The translations under genes were made by a program, and so were the position numbers. Shown here piece after piece: positions 36,107-49,644 of a stretch of 64,000 nt of DNA (position 1 is the stretch's first letter; every line of letters starts with the position of its first letter). Source of the stretch: Erythrocercus mccallii (taxonomy: Eukaryota > Chordata > Aves > Passeriformes > Dicruridae). Location: positions 186,001-250,000 of the forward strand of contig VZRG01000439.1 in assembly GCA_013397435.1 (NCBI GenBank), in the 5' to 3' direction. The notes under the pieces were generated by a model that worked only from the letters and a program-made list of their open reading frames with translations, was not told the origin of the DNA and did no database searches.

Positions 36107-39100
36107 AGCTGAGGCAGCTCAAAGGAGTAGCATGTTATGTCTTGCTGGCTTTCACTGTTAATTAATGCACAAAAACCATGAGTCCCAGCTGAAAGCAGTT
36201 ATGACAATGACCTCTGCAAAACCCAAATGTTTTCATTTAAGCAGACTCCTATTCATGCTATAAATTCGTCTTTAAAACACAGGGCCTTTAACACAGTTAT
36301 ACCATAGTTCAAAAGCCAATTAAGCCTTTTTTTGAAAGATTGGTAATGTGTCTGTTTGCAGTGAGTATGTATGTGTTCAACAGCTAATGTCTTGAAAGTA
36401 ATTCAGTGCCTTCCAAAAATTCTTTTCTCTCAAGAGTCATCAGAACATAATCTGGGGCAGCTCAGTTCGTGACAGTATTGATAATCCTGCATCTTAAATG
36501 TCTTGATGGTACACACAGTTAGGTGTAATATGCATAAGCATAACATTGGCAAACATAGTGATACAGTGACAGTGATCAGAAGTATGAACAACTAATTTTC
36601 TGCAACGTTTGTTGGGACTTAATGATGTAATATGAACCCTGTTGTTTGGGTTTTCGTGTGTTGAGAAGCAAGTATGTTTAGAAGACCAAACTAGACATCA
36701 ATAAATTGAATTTAGTTATTTTTTACCAGCAGCAACATCAAAAGTACATGCACTATGGAAGTTGGATGCAACCTTGCATAGGAATACTGTTCCCGCATAT
36801 CATGACAAAGCAAGATCTGGGGATGATTTCCATTCCTAAAAGAATAGAAACATATATTGTGTAAAATGTAATAGTATACATGGCATATATGTAATATATA
36901 TGTCAGTTATATGGCCAACTAGAAATGAAAGACAAGATATCTCTGAAAAAATTGCAAACATTGCAAAACATACATTGGACTGTGATAAAGCAGGGCAGAA
37001 AGATATCAGAAATATCTTCTCTCTGCCATGTTGCTTTCTGCCTCCTGCTTGCCACCCTCAGTAGAAGGTACACCCTGTTCCTCTGTTCCACCTCCCTCCC
37101 ACACCCTGCCACCTGCTTCAGGTACCACACAAATCCTCCCATCTGAGTGCCCCAGGAGGTTCACAGAAACATCCTCCAGTGCTCTAGACTGGCACCTGAG
37201 ACATTTTGCTGGCAGTACCACCAGCCTCAGCCATCTCTCCTAGAATCATCTTTCTTAATATTTCTTTGTATTTCTTTACCTGGGTTTTGCCTTTGTCCCT
37301 ACTGTGCTTCCCAAACTGCCCCTACACATGGTGATGTCTCCTCTGTGGTGCGAGTTACTCAGAAGCTGCAGATCCCTGAACTGGTGGTGCCAGGAATAAT
37401 GATGTCATGAAAGGTGGGAGAGGGATCAAAGCCTCATTGACTGAAGAGAGGAGATACAAAAGGACGTCTTGAGGATAGGGAGAGAGGGTCTGTAGCAAGC
37501 CAAGCTTTAATCAATAGAAACTGCTGCAGAATCTGCTCTAAATCTCCATCTTCCCGCAGCACCGTGAAACACTTCACACAGGCATAACTGCTGACTGTTC
37601 TCAGCACTAGGAAAGCCATATTGATCATCCATAATGCATATTTACACAGAAGTTATTTACACAGATGCAGAATACAGTTCATTAAATAATTTTTTATGAC
37701 ATGTCACTTACAGAGCAGAAGAAAATTTGGCTGCTACATAGCAGTTTCTACTGAAGTGGCTAGGACATAATGCATTGACATTCAGCAGAAGCAATCAGCT
37801 TGAGAAATTTTGTATTGAATGCATTTTGAAGAGTAATTAAGCTTCCCAGAGTAAGCAACGCTTGTTAAATTGTGTGTTAGTACTCGTTACTTAAAGTAGA
37901 TAACACTACATTGTTTTAAACAGCCTGTTTTATCTTCCATAAAGAATGAGATTATCTCCTCCGTCTTGTTCTTTCTGGTCTCTCATGAAATACACTCTGT
38001 GTGTGTGTCCCTCAATCTGTTTTTCATGTGGTCTCCCATAGTAATGCTCAGATCTGCAGCTGTCAGAGCAGCAGCAGGCCAATGAGATAATGATATTCTT
38101 CTCTTTCTCAGGGCCTGCTCTGCCTCCCTTGCTCACATGGGTTAGTTTCTCTTTTTATAGGGAATTATGGGACTGCTCACCTGGCAGAGACTGTTCAAGG
38201 AGTAGGAGCAGTGGAGGCACTGAGAGAGACATGGGTAGGATGATTTTCTTCTTACATATTTTATCACGGAGGCATTACCAACCTCTCTCATCAGCCCAGT
38301 TTTGGCCAGCAGCATGTCCATCTTCAGAGCCATCTGGGATTGGCTCTGCTGGACACAGTGGAAGCTTCCAGCAGCTTCTCAGAGAAGCTATATCTGTGCC
38401 CCCACCCTGCTACCAAAAGCCAGGCCATGCAAAACCAATACAGACCTGCATAATTAACACAAAATACCTGGTTAGACAGGGCAGAGAGAACAAAGCCCAA
38501 GCACCTTGATGAGCAGGGATTTGCTGTAGCCTCTGTATCTCATGACTTGTTTATCTAACTGCAATGCCTATATTTATTTTTATGGTCCAGGACCAGAAAG
38601 TGTATAAACACTGAAAAAACCATGAAGTTTACTGCTTCTTCTGTAAAACATTTACTGCTTTATTATAAGGCTATATTAATGTGATTAGAATTTTCTCCAT
38701 AACTAGAGTTTACATTATGGGGGCACCTTAAAGCATAAATGACACTGTTCTTGATACCATGCAAATATGTATCCCTTGAACAGGCATTATTTGTAAGCCC
38801 CGAAGGAGCAATTGAGCCAAGTGAGCTAATTCTTCTGAGCAGGATTAGTATATCCCATGAGAAGCCATGTCACATTACAACTGATCTCTTACTTTTCTTT
38901 ATAAAAATGCAGTCACTGTGGTTTCTAGGTACCATTTATGATCCATTTTCTTACATTTCAGCTCTGGATGGCAGTCACTAGGGAGAATTTTTAATCTCAT
39001 GACTTTTGTTAAAACACAAGAGCAGAAGCATAAACTGCATTATTGCTGAAGGAAGTTGATCTGAGAAGCTATATTCCCACATGCATATGAGTAAGTGAAT

Positions 39101-42100
39101 TACAAGTTAATCCATGTGCAAACGAGTTTTAGTGATCTCAGTCTGCCTTCTGCAATTTCAGCTCTCTTTGGAAAAATGAACCAAACATCACTAAAAACAC
39201 ATATTTTTCCATTGTCAAATATTTCTCATTCCTAGACACTGTCCCTTGGCACCTCAGTAACTTTGTCATTCTTTGGGTGGATTACTGGTCACTTAGGCAA
39301 CAGACACAAATTCCAGTAACTGAACAGACTTGCTGTGAAAACTTGCCAGCTAGTCGGTGAACAAGTGACTTCTTCATGACTGGTAGAAGGAATGTCACAT
39401 GATCTCCTTTATTTACATCTTGACAGAAGCTGCTAAACCAGGGAAGAGCTGAAAAGTAATCCAAGATTATCAACAGCTTAAGGCAGACGCTGTGTGCAGC
39501 CATTCTCAATTTGAGTGCTTATCATCATGCTAAGCTTTTCTGAAGTACAAGAGTGACTGGGGGTCAAATTGACATTCTTCTTTGGAAGTTTTCATGCTTT
39601 CCCCACAAACCATGTGTAATGATTAACTGTTCTAGAAACTGCTTGAGCTAATAACGCAACATATCCCATCTTTTTGTATTCTTGTAACGTCGCTGATATG
39701 CTGGTCAAGTAGGCATGTTCACATATGACATAAAGATTTCTCTGCAACATCCCCATTTTCAAAAGAAAAGCTAAATTCTTTAAGACAGCACTTCGGCATG
39801 TTCTTTGAGGAGAGAAGGTGTTAAGTTTTTCCGATTTTAGGTTTTCAGCAGGATTTCCTATTTGGTGGTATAATCTGTCCTCTGCATGGCCTGAAAGGTC
39901 AGATACTAAAGTCATGACAACTACATCATAAATTGTTTCTAGTAAAAAATGTCTTACAGGAGAAACTGATGCTCACTGACCTGCTTTTGCTTACTAATGG
40001 GGTATTCTGGACTCTCATGAAATAACTTTGGTGAATGCATAGGGAGTAACTCCCAGTGCACTCTTGCATCTTCTCAATGTGTTTACTAGCAGATATTAAT
40101 TTAATGGAATTTAGAATATAATTCTAACTGTCATGGCCAAGATGTTTTATCAAAATTCATGCTTCCAGAAATCTAAAATGTAACTATGATCTATGCAAAA
40201 CTGAGTCTTGCTAGCATTTTTCAGTTGCCTCTTACATACCTCCACCTGTCACTACTGCTTTTAGGAGAAAACATTTGAGTTTGCAAGGAACACAATATTG
40301 TTTGCACTTATCTTTCCCTCTGTGAAGGCAAAGTTAATAACATGAGTGACTGTTCAGGATTATTTGTAGCCTGGCCTCTTCGTTTTCTAGGGCCTTTAAA
40401 GATTCTTTGGACAGGGTGTAAACACTGACTACAAATGTCTTCAGTTTGAAAACCTAGAATAAAGAATGCATAACCACTGGACTTTTCTCTTTCTTTAAAA
40501 AAAAATGTACAGCTGTGGCCAGAATTTTACTTTGTTTCTTTGTTTTTCTTCCTCTACTTACTGTGAAGGCAGGGAATGAAAATTTCCTTTCTTTTTAGCA
40601 TCAATGTGATTTGCAGCTGGTTGGTTTCTGGCTCTTGCAAGACTCACACTTCAGATGATGAAATGTGTGGAGATGTAGGTGAAATTTGAGTCAAATATTC
40701 AGAGGGTTTATGGTCTCCAGCCATTTCCGCAGAGGAGCCTGAGACACTGGATGAAGCCAGTGCAAAGATTACAGTCTTGAATGTCTGCATTGTTTATTAA
40801 GTAAATTACTTCTTTCCAATCTAATATCAATGGCGTGAATTTTTTTAAGTATACTGAAATGCAATGTAAATGAATATGTGGATTTGTGATACCCAGCTGG
40901 ATTTCTGATCACAAAGGGAAGATGACATTAAATGAGAGGTGACCAAGGGAGATCAGAAAGACAGAGACATCTGCTGAAGCTCAAGGCCATCTCAACTCAG
41001 GAGGTTTTGCAGCTACGAATGTGGAGAATTATACACCAAGAAAAGAAAACATCTCATAGTCTACAACCTCTTGGGAATCTCCTGAGTTGTGTTTTGTCTT
41101 TGAGAACTTCCAGTCATACTGAAATAAGGCTTCGCCTCAGCCTTTACTGGAAGTCAGCATTGAAGAGCACCTTGGAAAAGCACCGTGATTTGGGCCAAGG
41201 TTCTCAAAATAGCTAAATCCTTAACTTGCCTATAATTCTTTGGGAAATAGATTCCCAAATACTTAGTCCTTATACAATCACATTTTTGAGCAGGATATAG
41301 AAGACCTGTAGAGCACTAATCCATGCAAATGGAAACTTTTCATATTTTTGTAGGAGTCAGGAAAAAACATATAGGGAATCCTCAAGGCATGTTGAGCAAG
41401 AGTTCAGAAAATGTGAAGTGCAGTAAGAAAATTCCAAGAAGCATTATTATATGCAAACGCAAGTGATGTTTGTGCCATAAGTTATATAGATCAAAGAAAA
41501 ACCTTGTTTAGCATTTTCTATACATGTATCTCAGCGGCTTTGCATCAAAACCTCCCCAAATATTTAAAAACTTCAATTGCTCCTGGGCTCCCTTATACTC
41601 CCCAGGGTCTGACAGAAATCTTTCGAAAAGTGTGATTTGGTAAGAAATGCAAGAAACAAACCCACAGAAAACGTGATGTGAAAGTTTTACATTAAAAGGA
41701 TAATAATTATGTTGAGTAATATCCACTGTCTGTTAGACACTTCAATAGATACTCAATAAGAAGGACAGCCTTAGCTGCGAGAAGCTCACAATCTCAAGAC
41801 TGCATATTCAACCTTAATGTTTTATTTATTTCCTTTGTTTTGAGTCTTACTGTGAGTTTAAACATTTTCTTAGCATACTTGGAGTTTTAGGGTTGGGAGT
41901 TTGAAATACATAAATATGAATTTGAATGATAATAGTGCTTTTAGTCTAAATGGTTTTATCTCAGAAATTCAATAATAATTGCTCTATAAATAAATATATA
42001 TCACAGTGCTAGATATATACAAGCTATTTAATCTGAACAGTTAATTGGTGGTCTTAGCTAATTAAACTTCCCTGGCCAAACTATGCCTTAAATATATTCA

Positions 42101-43042
42101 AATCTGCAAAAGAAGGAATAAAAGGACAGAATATCAATAATTTGGGGACCTGTTTTTTCAAGGCGCTGACGCTGAGCAGCTGACCACGCTGGAAATTTGG
42201 GAACCAGAGCAGACTTTGAAGGAATTCCGTAATGCTAAAAGCGAAAAGCATTGGTTATGCTGATAATTCGTAGTGTTGAATACAAAACTGTCCTCTGGGG
42301 TATTGTTAAGTTGAAGACAAACACATCCACATTCCTGCTGCAGCTCTAATACAGCAGGGAACATACGTTTTGGTTCAGGACTGTCTGCCTTTTTGTCTTT
42401 GCTGTTTAGACTAAGGATGACAGCACGTGTTAAAGTATTACTATAATTTGGATCACGCTGTCTCCTTCTGCTAATATGAGTCTTAGGTCTTGTTTTACCT
42501 GCTTTCAAGTCTCCATGTGAGAGTGGGGTCAGTGCACAGAGCCCATGCTGAGAGCAGTATGCTGCCACAATGAGGGAGGAGAACTGCAGTGCTCAGTGTA
42601 GTTGGCTGGTGGTGGCTGCAGCTGCGCCAGTAACACAGCAGCCTGCAGAGTACAAAGAAAGGCCGTGAGAATGACAGCCTGCTGGCCATTTGTGACACTC
42701 CACACAAAAGGTGGTCCCTAGCTCTAATCGTCCTTTTAGTCCCCTAACAAGCTCTTTGCAATAGATTGAGGCAGTTCTGTTATTAATTCTGAACATCTTC
42801 CCCAGTGGGGAGTTTCCTTCTCCACTGTGTGTTCTGGTCAAATTGACAGACTTAAAAATTGTGCCTGCACTGCAGGCATGGCTTTAGAAGAAATCTGGAG
42901 GTCCAGGCAGGTGCTGTTTCACCATCCATTTCACCTTGTGTTAGTGCAGGTTCTTCCTTTGCCAACGTCAGTGACATATTTTGAACTCTCAAGTACATCA
43001 TCAGAAAATCCCTTACTTATACTTGATAGTGAGGGACAACAT
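36107..43042. other. Long unique stretch without recognised genes
   Basis: About 7 kb with no recognised gene or transposon. There is a small TA-rich run at 36885-36903. Plus-strand open frame 38090-38509 (139 codons) and minus-strand frame 42158-42568 (136 codons) are the longest in the window but match nothing known; see the rejected list and findings. Confidence 0.45.
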
Positions 43043-43500
43043 CATAGAATCACAGGATCACTTAGAAAAGACCTTTAAAGATCATCTAGTCCAACTCCCC
43101 TTCAATAATCAGGGACGTCTTCAACTAAATCAGGTTACTCAGAGGCCTATCCAACCTGATCCTGAATGTTTCCAGGGAGGTGGAATCTATCTATCTATAG
43201 ATAGATAGATCTATCACCTCTCTAGGCCACTTGTTCCACTATCTCCTTGGAGCCTTCTCCAGGCTGAACAACCTCCACTCAGACTGTCTTTATAGGATAG
43301 GTCCTCCAGCTCTGTGATCATCCTCATGGCCTCCTCTGGACTCACTCCAGCAGGTCCATGATCTCCTTGAGCTGGAGGTCCCAGAGCAGCACTCCAGTTA
43401 TGGACAGTAGAGGAGGAGAATCACCTCCCTCAGCCTGCTGGCCATGTGTATCTTAATGTAGCCCAGCACACAGTTGGCTTTCTGAGCTACAAACACATAT
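43043..43500 (-). mobile_element. CR1 LINE with internal deletion
   Basis: The plus strand begins with the reverse complement of a CR1 tail: CATAGAATCACAGGATCAC, then AAGATCATCTAGTCCAACTC. After about 200 bases it runs into CCTTCTCCAGGCTGAACAAC and ATCATCCTCATGGCCTCCTC, and ends near AGCCCAGCACACAGTTGGC and TTTCTGAGCTAC. These are reverse complements of ORF2 coding words. Between ACTATCTCC (about 43243) and TTGGAGCC the part of ORF2 that should link them is missing, so the copy has lost roughly 150-200 bases internally. It also carries an inserted ATCT/AGAT palindrome. It belongs to a different tail type from the copy at 32326. Not functional. Confidence 0.88.
43185..43215 (+). repeat. ATCT/AGAT microsatellite forming a perfect 26-bp palindrome
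   Basis: Bases 43185-43210 consist of three ATCT units and TA facing TA and three AGAT units, so the two 13-base halves are exact reverse complements with no loop. One more CTATC follows. It interrupts the CR1 sequence between GGAGGTGG and CACCTCTCTAGGCCAC, where CR1 consensus has only a few bases. So it arose after the insertion by repeat expansion. Confidence 0.95.
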
Positions 43501-45390
43501 GGCAGGTTTATGGGCTTCTCATCAACCAGCTTCCCAAATTCTTCTCCTCAGGGCTGGTCTATCTCCATTCAGTGCCCAGACTGTATTGGTGCTTGGTATG
43601 AGCTCATCTCTTAGCTTAATTTGCTTTAGTGCACCTGGTGTATCCATAGTTTTGTCTGTGTATACAGACACAGGAGGTGATTTAGAAGTGGATTGCCTCC
43701 ATTTTATTAATAAGAATTATTTTTATGCAGGGCTTAAATAAAGCAGTTTCCTGCTTTATTTTTATTTTCACCAGTTCCTGGTGAAAAATAGGGGTAAACA
43801 TAATTTCCTGTATTGACAGGTAACATACTTTGAACAAGATGGAGGAAAAAACTCCGTATCTTTCACTCCTCCACAGAGGGCAAAAGATCATGCTTTTAAG
43901 AAATTGTGAATCAGAGGTTTATAAAATGGTTGGAATATTGAATTTACACATATATGACAACTGTTTTTTCCTTTCTATTCCCCATGCAGTGTATTTCCAA
44001 ATATTACATTGTTTTAACTTCATTATAGTTCATCAAAAATTTACAATTAAAAGGATAAAAAAAACCCAAAATGCTGAAATACAAAACTATGAGGTGAAAA
44101 AAATCTTAAGAACTGATGGGACTTATCTGACACAATTTTCCTAAGAAAATCACAAGAACAAAACTGTGGAACTGAAAAGTTCAGGGCAGTGTAAATTATA
44201 CCTGCTTACACAATGAACAGTGTGCTCTAATACTACACATCTTTTTCAGAACAGGCCCGCACTAATTTGGTGCAGAGCACAATCTCAGAAGGTAAATATG
44301 CAGTATATAGAGAAATAGCCATGCTTCTCTGGCTTGCATAAAAATTAATGTAGAATCTAAATTTATAGCAAAGTGATAGAGCACACCCTCTTAGCAAGAT
44401 GTTTAAAGCAGTAATGGCTTTTTGGCTATATGTTTTTATATGATTTGGACTCACAGTTGAAGATTACCAATTACTGGATATTCCCCAATTCAAAGTATTA
44501 CAAGGGAGTATTATCTGTGTCCCATTCTGAAGGAAATGTTGCAGTATTTCAGAACAGTGTTTTTAAGAATCACGTCTATGTTGTACATGCATCAAGCAAT
44601 TCCATAGCAATATAGAACTTTTAACAATAATAATTTGGTCAACTGTTCATTTAATTGCTTTCAACTGCTTAGCTGATGCATATTTTGTCAGCAAACATCT
44701 CAAAACCAAGTTCACTAACTGTAGGTGTTTAAAAGATTACAATGTACCCTCATGTTGATTCAATTTCATTTCATGAAGACAGAGTGACTGCACCGGAAAC
44801 AAGGCTTGTGTTTTATTATAGGGGGAACCAATGTTTAAGTTAGCTCATAAGTTCATAAGAGAAAAATGTTGCATGTAATGATTTGCATATTACTCTGTAA
44901 ATGCATGATAGCAACTAAAGGAAACACTTCAAGCAAAGTAACTGCAAGATATAGAGATATAGGGTATAATCTCTTGGTACAACTGCCTAAAAGAAAGAAA
45001 GTGTTGTCAAGACCTACCACTAATCTATAAAATCACTCAGAATGTGTGTGGGTGAACAAGCAATGCAAATGCAAAGCTGCTTTAAGAAGAAAATTATACT
45101 TATGGGGAGGCCATTTTCCAAAGAGGATCCCATGATTTTGTTAAATTCCTTTTCTTATATATAGATTCCCCAGTGTTGTGTGTTTTGTAATTTAGAACTA
45201 GTGAAGAAAGTGCACATCAACAAATGAGAAAAATCTGCCAAGAACTTGAGCGTGCATGCTGATTTAGACAGAAGTTGTAAATTGGTATTTTCTGTTTGAT
45301 TTTGTTAATTTTATTTTGATAATTTGGTAAAATTATTTGGTAACTTGTATTAACAATTAGACACATTATTAGAAATACTGTGAATGCTAA
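43501..45390. other. Unique AT-rich non-coding sequence
   Basis: Nothing recognised. The first tens of bases could be a diverged continuation of the CR1 copy. Confidence 0.5.
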
Positions 45391-45433
45391 AATTAAATAT
45401 ATAATATATTAATATATATTATTAAATATATTT
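45391..45433 (+). repeat. AT-rich simple sequence
   Basis: Forty-three bases composed almost only of A and T in TATA/ATTA order, largely self-complementary. Confidence 0.9.
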
Positions 45434-48400
45434 CCTAGAGAGTTGTCTAGGAAGAATTAATTTATTATTGGTATTGAAATTAAGGAAGAATTATGTAAAA
45501 ATTTGGTTCCCAATTTTGTTTCATGATAATTTAGAACATGTTCAGAATATGTTTTATTTTTATGATTCTAGAATACCTCATCAGTGAATTCACATTTCTC
45601 CAGCTGTGGTACTGTTATCTTCAGGTTTAGTCTGAGCTCTGATTATCCAGCTGAAGGAAACTACTTCACTGAAAGGAATTTGCTTATTGTACTGTATGGT
45701 GCCTTGAGGAGTTCTTGTAGTCTGGTTTGCTAAGGGAAGAAGGGCTCCCTTCTACCTCCTCAGGTAGCAGTTGAGCACCCAGGGTAATTTCAAGGGACAA
45801 GGGGACAGACCCAAGTGAGAATCATGGAACAGGTTCAGCTCTGTCTGAGGAGCTGCCTCTCCCCATTGCTGCTGGTGCACTCACAGCCTGGCCCTTACAG
45901 GGGCTTTCCCTTGCCCAGCAGACAAGACAAGGAGATCATCACCTCAGAAGAGTTTGTATGAGAAGTATTCCCAGTTCAGGGGTTGGCTTCAAAGTTTTTG
46001 CATGTGTGAGGATTTTTTTAGTCGATGTTAGGGGGAAAGATAAATTTTCATTGTCATATCTCAGGTTGAATATAATCTTTTCTATTTCTTACTTAATATG
46101 ATATAAACTTCAATATTAGCTGTAATATATAAAAAATATATTTATTTTGATCTGAAAAGTATAATTATTGTCTGTCATCCTTGTCCTAGGTACACTTGTG
46201 CACAGTTCCTGAAATTAATGTCAGCACATCTCCAGTGTCATCACAGGAAATTTGAAAGCAGCGTCTCTACAGAGACATTTACTTTCTTACTTTTTGCTGG
46301 CAATGAGTCTGTGCAGTCTAGCTTATTGAAACCTAGAAGAGCAGAAAGGTATTTCAAATCCCAGGCACTCAATGAATGAGATGTGAAATGAATTTCATGT
46401 GGATCAGCCCCCCGGAGGCTTGTCACAATAGATAAGGCAAAGTGGATAGATGCTGCATTAGTTCATGTATGCTTCTGAGTAGCAGAGCTAATAACAGAAT
46501 CATAATTTCACTTCGGGACACAAGGATATTATATACTGTCCTCCTTTGATCTCTTCACCCATTCTAGCAAGCTAGGAAAACACCATAATAAAACTTCCTA
46601 AATACATGCAAGAAGAAAACTGGTGAAACCTTATAAAATAGACAAACCATACCAAAAGCAGTACTTAACCCCTTTTAAAAAAGAAAAGTGCTAGACATAG
46701 TTTTTATTTCTAGTCCTCAATATATATAAGCCTTTTTTCAATTATTTGTGCTTGGCATAGCAGTAAAACTTCATGTATGACAGGCTGTGTTTCTATTTGG
46801 CAAATCCTTCCATTTAACTCTTGTTGAGAAGTTGATATGGAGACATCTGAGCTTATACTTCAGGACAAGAGCATATTTAGCTCAGACCACTGCAGCTCAT
46901 TTATTTTTGTTCTTCATGAGAGATTAAATACGTAATAACTGGAGTAGTGCTGAGGTGTTGCTTTTCCCCAGCTCTCAGTAGCTGAATACAACAAAGGCTG
47001 AGTGGGAACAAGATTTGGTGTTGGCTTCTGTTAACACTTGTGCCAACGTTAGCACTTCCAAATACCTACCTCCTGCTCAAATCTCTAGGTAGGAAGCACC
47101 ACTACTGGCAGCAAACATCAGCTGGCAGCTAACCAAACCTAATGATTTAATATGAGAAAATGCCAGGAGGTATCAGCTGGTCTGGTTAGTCTTCCTCCCT
47201 CTACTCTAGAAGTTGTCTCCAAAACATGTTTTACTGTAATCCCAGGAAAAATCAAAGAGCAGTTCTACCTGAAATATTCTGTTCCTCCAAATTCCTTTGA
47301 TTATTGATGTGCAAGTCACTTTGTGCAAGTCACACACCATTCAGCTGCCCCAAGGCTTTCTTTACTATTTTGAGGAAAAAAGTACACAACTGGTTTCTCC
47401 TGTAATTATGGATTTTAAAAATTCCCCCAAATTTGCAAGTCTTTTTTTGTGAGTTACTCACATGCAAGAACTTATCACATTATGAATTTTCTACAAATTA
47501 TAGGTAAATTATGGACTGAGAATTTCAATGCTATGACTGTGATTGTGTATGTGTGTGTGTTCATTCCAGCTGTTTTGATTCACTTCTGCAGCACACAGAA
47601 AATCCCAGCACAGAATGCATCGGCAGTGATTTTAGATTGTAGGGCATTTTATAGCTCAGCATTTCAGCTGAACCAATAAAGGAGGGATAACCCATATGTT
47701 ACTATCGCCTCTAATCTGAGCTCCCAAAAAGTGACTCCTGAGGAAATCACTGCCTTTGCAGTCAGAGGTAAAATTACAAACCATCACCACTTTTAACTGG
47801 CATCTTTCTCTGGTAAAGTAAGGGAGGGAAAACAAGATATCATCTCAAATTTATTTTTTTTTAATTTAGTATATATTCTCCAACAAGTGGATTCTGGAAT
47901 AGTAACAATCTGTGAATCATGCTGTAGATACAGATAAAATTATTTTCCAAACCATCTGCAGGCATACAAGTTAATCAAGTTCTAGTTGAGCCTTTTTTGT
48001 GAATGCTCCATGAATGCTCCTTGAAAGAGATAAAGTGTGTTCCTATACTCTGAATAAAAGCACAATGAAAGATGATTTAACAGTGATTTTTAAGTGAAAG
48101 AGAAGAATATATAAATGAAAATCCTTCTCGCTCTTAAGAAAAAATAGGTCTGAAATGCTTTTGAAATCAAGTTCTGAAATCAGAGTGCTCCAATAAGTCA
48201 TAATTTGAGAGATGAACAAATTGTTCCATATCACCAGCCTATTTATTGCTAATGAGATGATTGACATTATAGTACCTATTGTCCACAGTTTTGCTTTGGT
48301 ATTACAGTCATCTTGTTACCACAAGCTGAAAATTCCCATTTCAGAAGAAATCCTCAAATCTCTGTAAATTCTTATTCTGTTGATCATTATATGTTTTCTG

Positions 48401-49629
48401 GTTTGTGTTAAAGGACAGATTTTCACTTCTATTAACTACGTTTTCTTGACAGTTTAGATGACATCTTTCCACTGAGTCAGAGAACAAGCAGATTTCTGCT
48501 TGCCAGGTTCTCAAGCTTTTGTTTCTCAAGTCATAGTTGTTTGTTCTACCACAAAAAGCCCCAAGGTTTTTACCCATATTTCTCATATAACTTAAGAACT
48601 TTAGGGGACTATTTCTCTGGGCAATTAACTGCTATGTGGAGAATTTGCACACATCTCTGTTGATAAACACCATTTCTGCAGTATTTCATTTAACAGCTAA
48701 TTAAAAAAAACCCCAAAGACCTCATGAGTTATAGCTCATAAGGAGAGACCCTTGTCTGTGGTTGTACAAAGAGGACTTTAATGTATATGAAGTTTTCTGT
48801 GATGTTGCTGCTTTTCATTTCTCTAATGATTACTTAGTGTCTGCAAAGTGGACATACTTCCCTGCTAATGTAGTAGTATGGCAAATACTTTTTTCTGTAC
48901 CCCAGCTGAGATGGTTCATTACACACAGAGCCCCAGGATTTGGTCCTTTATTTCTAAAATGTAACCCTTTTTCCCTATTATCAATAGCCCTTGCTTCATA
49001 AGCCACCGCTATAGAAGCTTATTCGTTTTTCACTGATCTAGATGTTGCTCTGAAATTAGATCACCGATGTGTCTGTCACCTCCCTAGGGGGCACTCTGTA
49101 AACAGCCATTAACTAAAATGCACACAAGCAGGTAGGCATGTAAATACATAATCAAAAACCCTTTGAAAAACAAAGTGATTCTTTTCTCCATGAGAATTTT
49201 CTTCTGCTTTGCTACTTGAGAGTTAGGAGATAAGAATATAATTAAGTTATGAATGCAGCAAACAGAATGAGCAATTAAGATAGTTTGTTGTCCTGAGGCT
49301 GAGCTCTCCTGATGACCTGGGTGTTCCATATTTTTCAAAATCCAGGTGTTTTTGTGCTCACAATGCGAAGGACAGAATTCTTATGATTCATGGGTTACTG
49401 TCACCATGCATGCCTGCTAATGGAAAACATACAGGATACAAGGAAATGTGCAGTAACTCGAGTGTCTAACAGCTTGGAAAACAGCCATTCACTTGTCAAG
49501 TTCTTCATGGAGAGTAGCTGACAGTAGCCTTGTCAGCCACACTTTCTTCTCTAATGTACCTAACCTTGTTTTATTGCTGCTTTCTGAGATAAACACGTAC
49601 AGCTCAACTTGAATAATGGTTTGGTTTTT
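45434..49629. other. Unique AT-rich non-coding sequence
   Basis: No gene or transposon recognised. A 12-base duplication GAATGCTCCATG/GAATGCTCC lies at about 48001-48020. Confidence 0.5.
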
Positions 49630-49644
49630 TTGTTGTTGTTGTTG
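49630..49644 (+). repeat. (TTG)n microsatellite
   Basis: Five TTG units following a short T run. Confidence 0.8.

Noticed and set aside
38090..38509. 139-codon plus-strand open frame, longest in the window
   Set aside because: No recognisable domain, no supporting splice or promoter signal, and mixed composition; probably chance.
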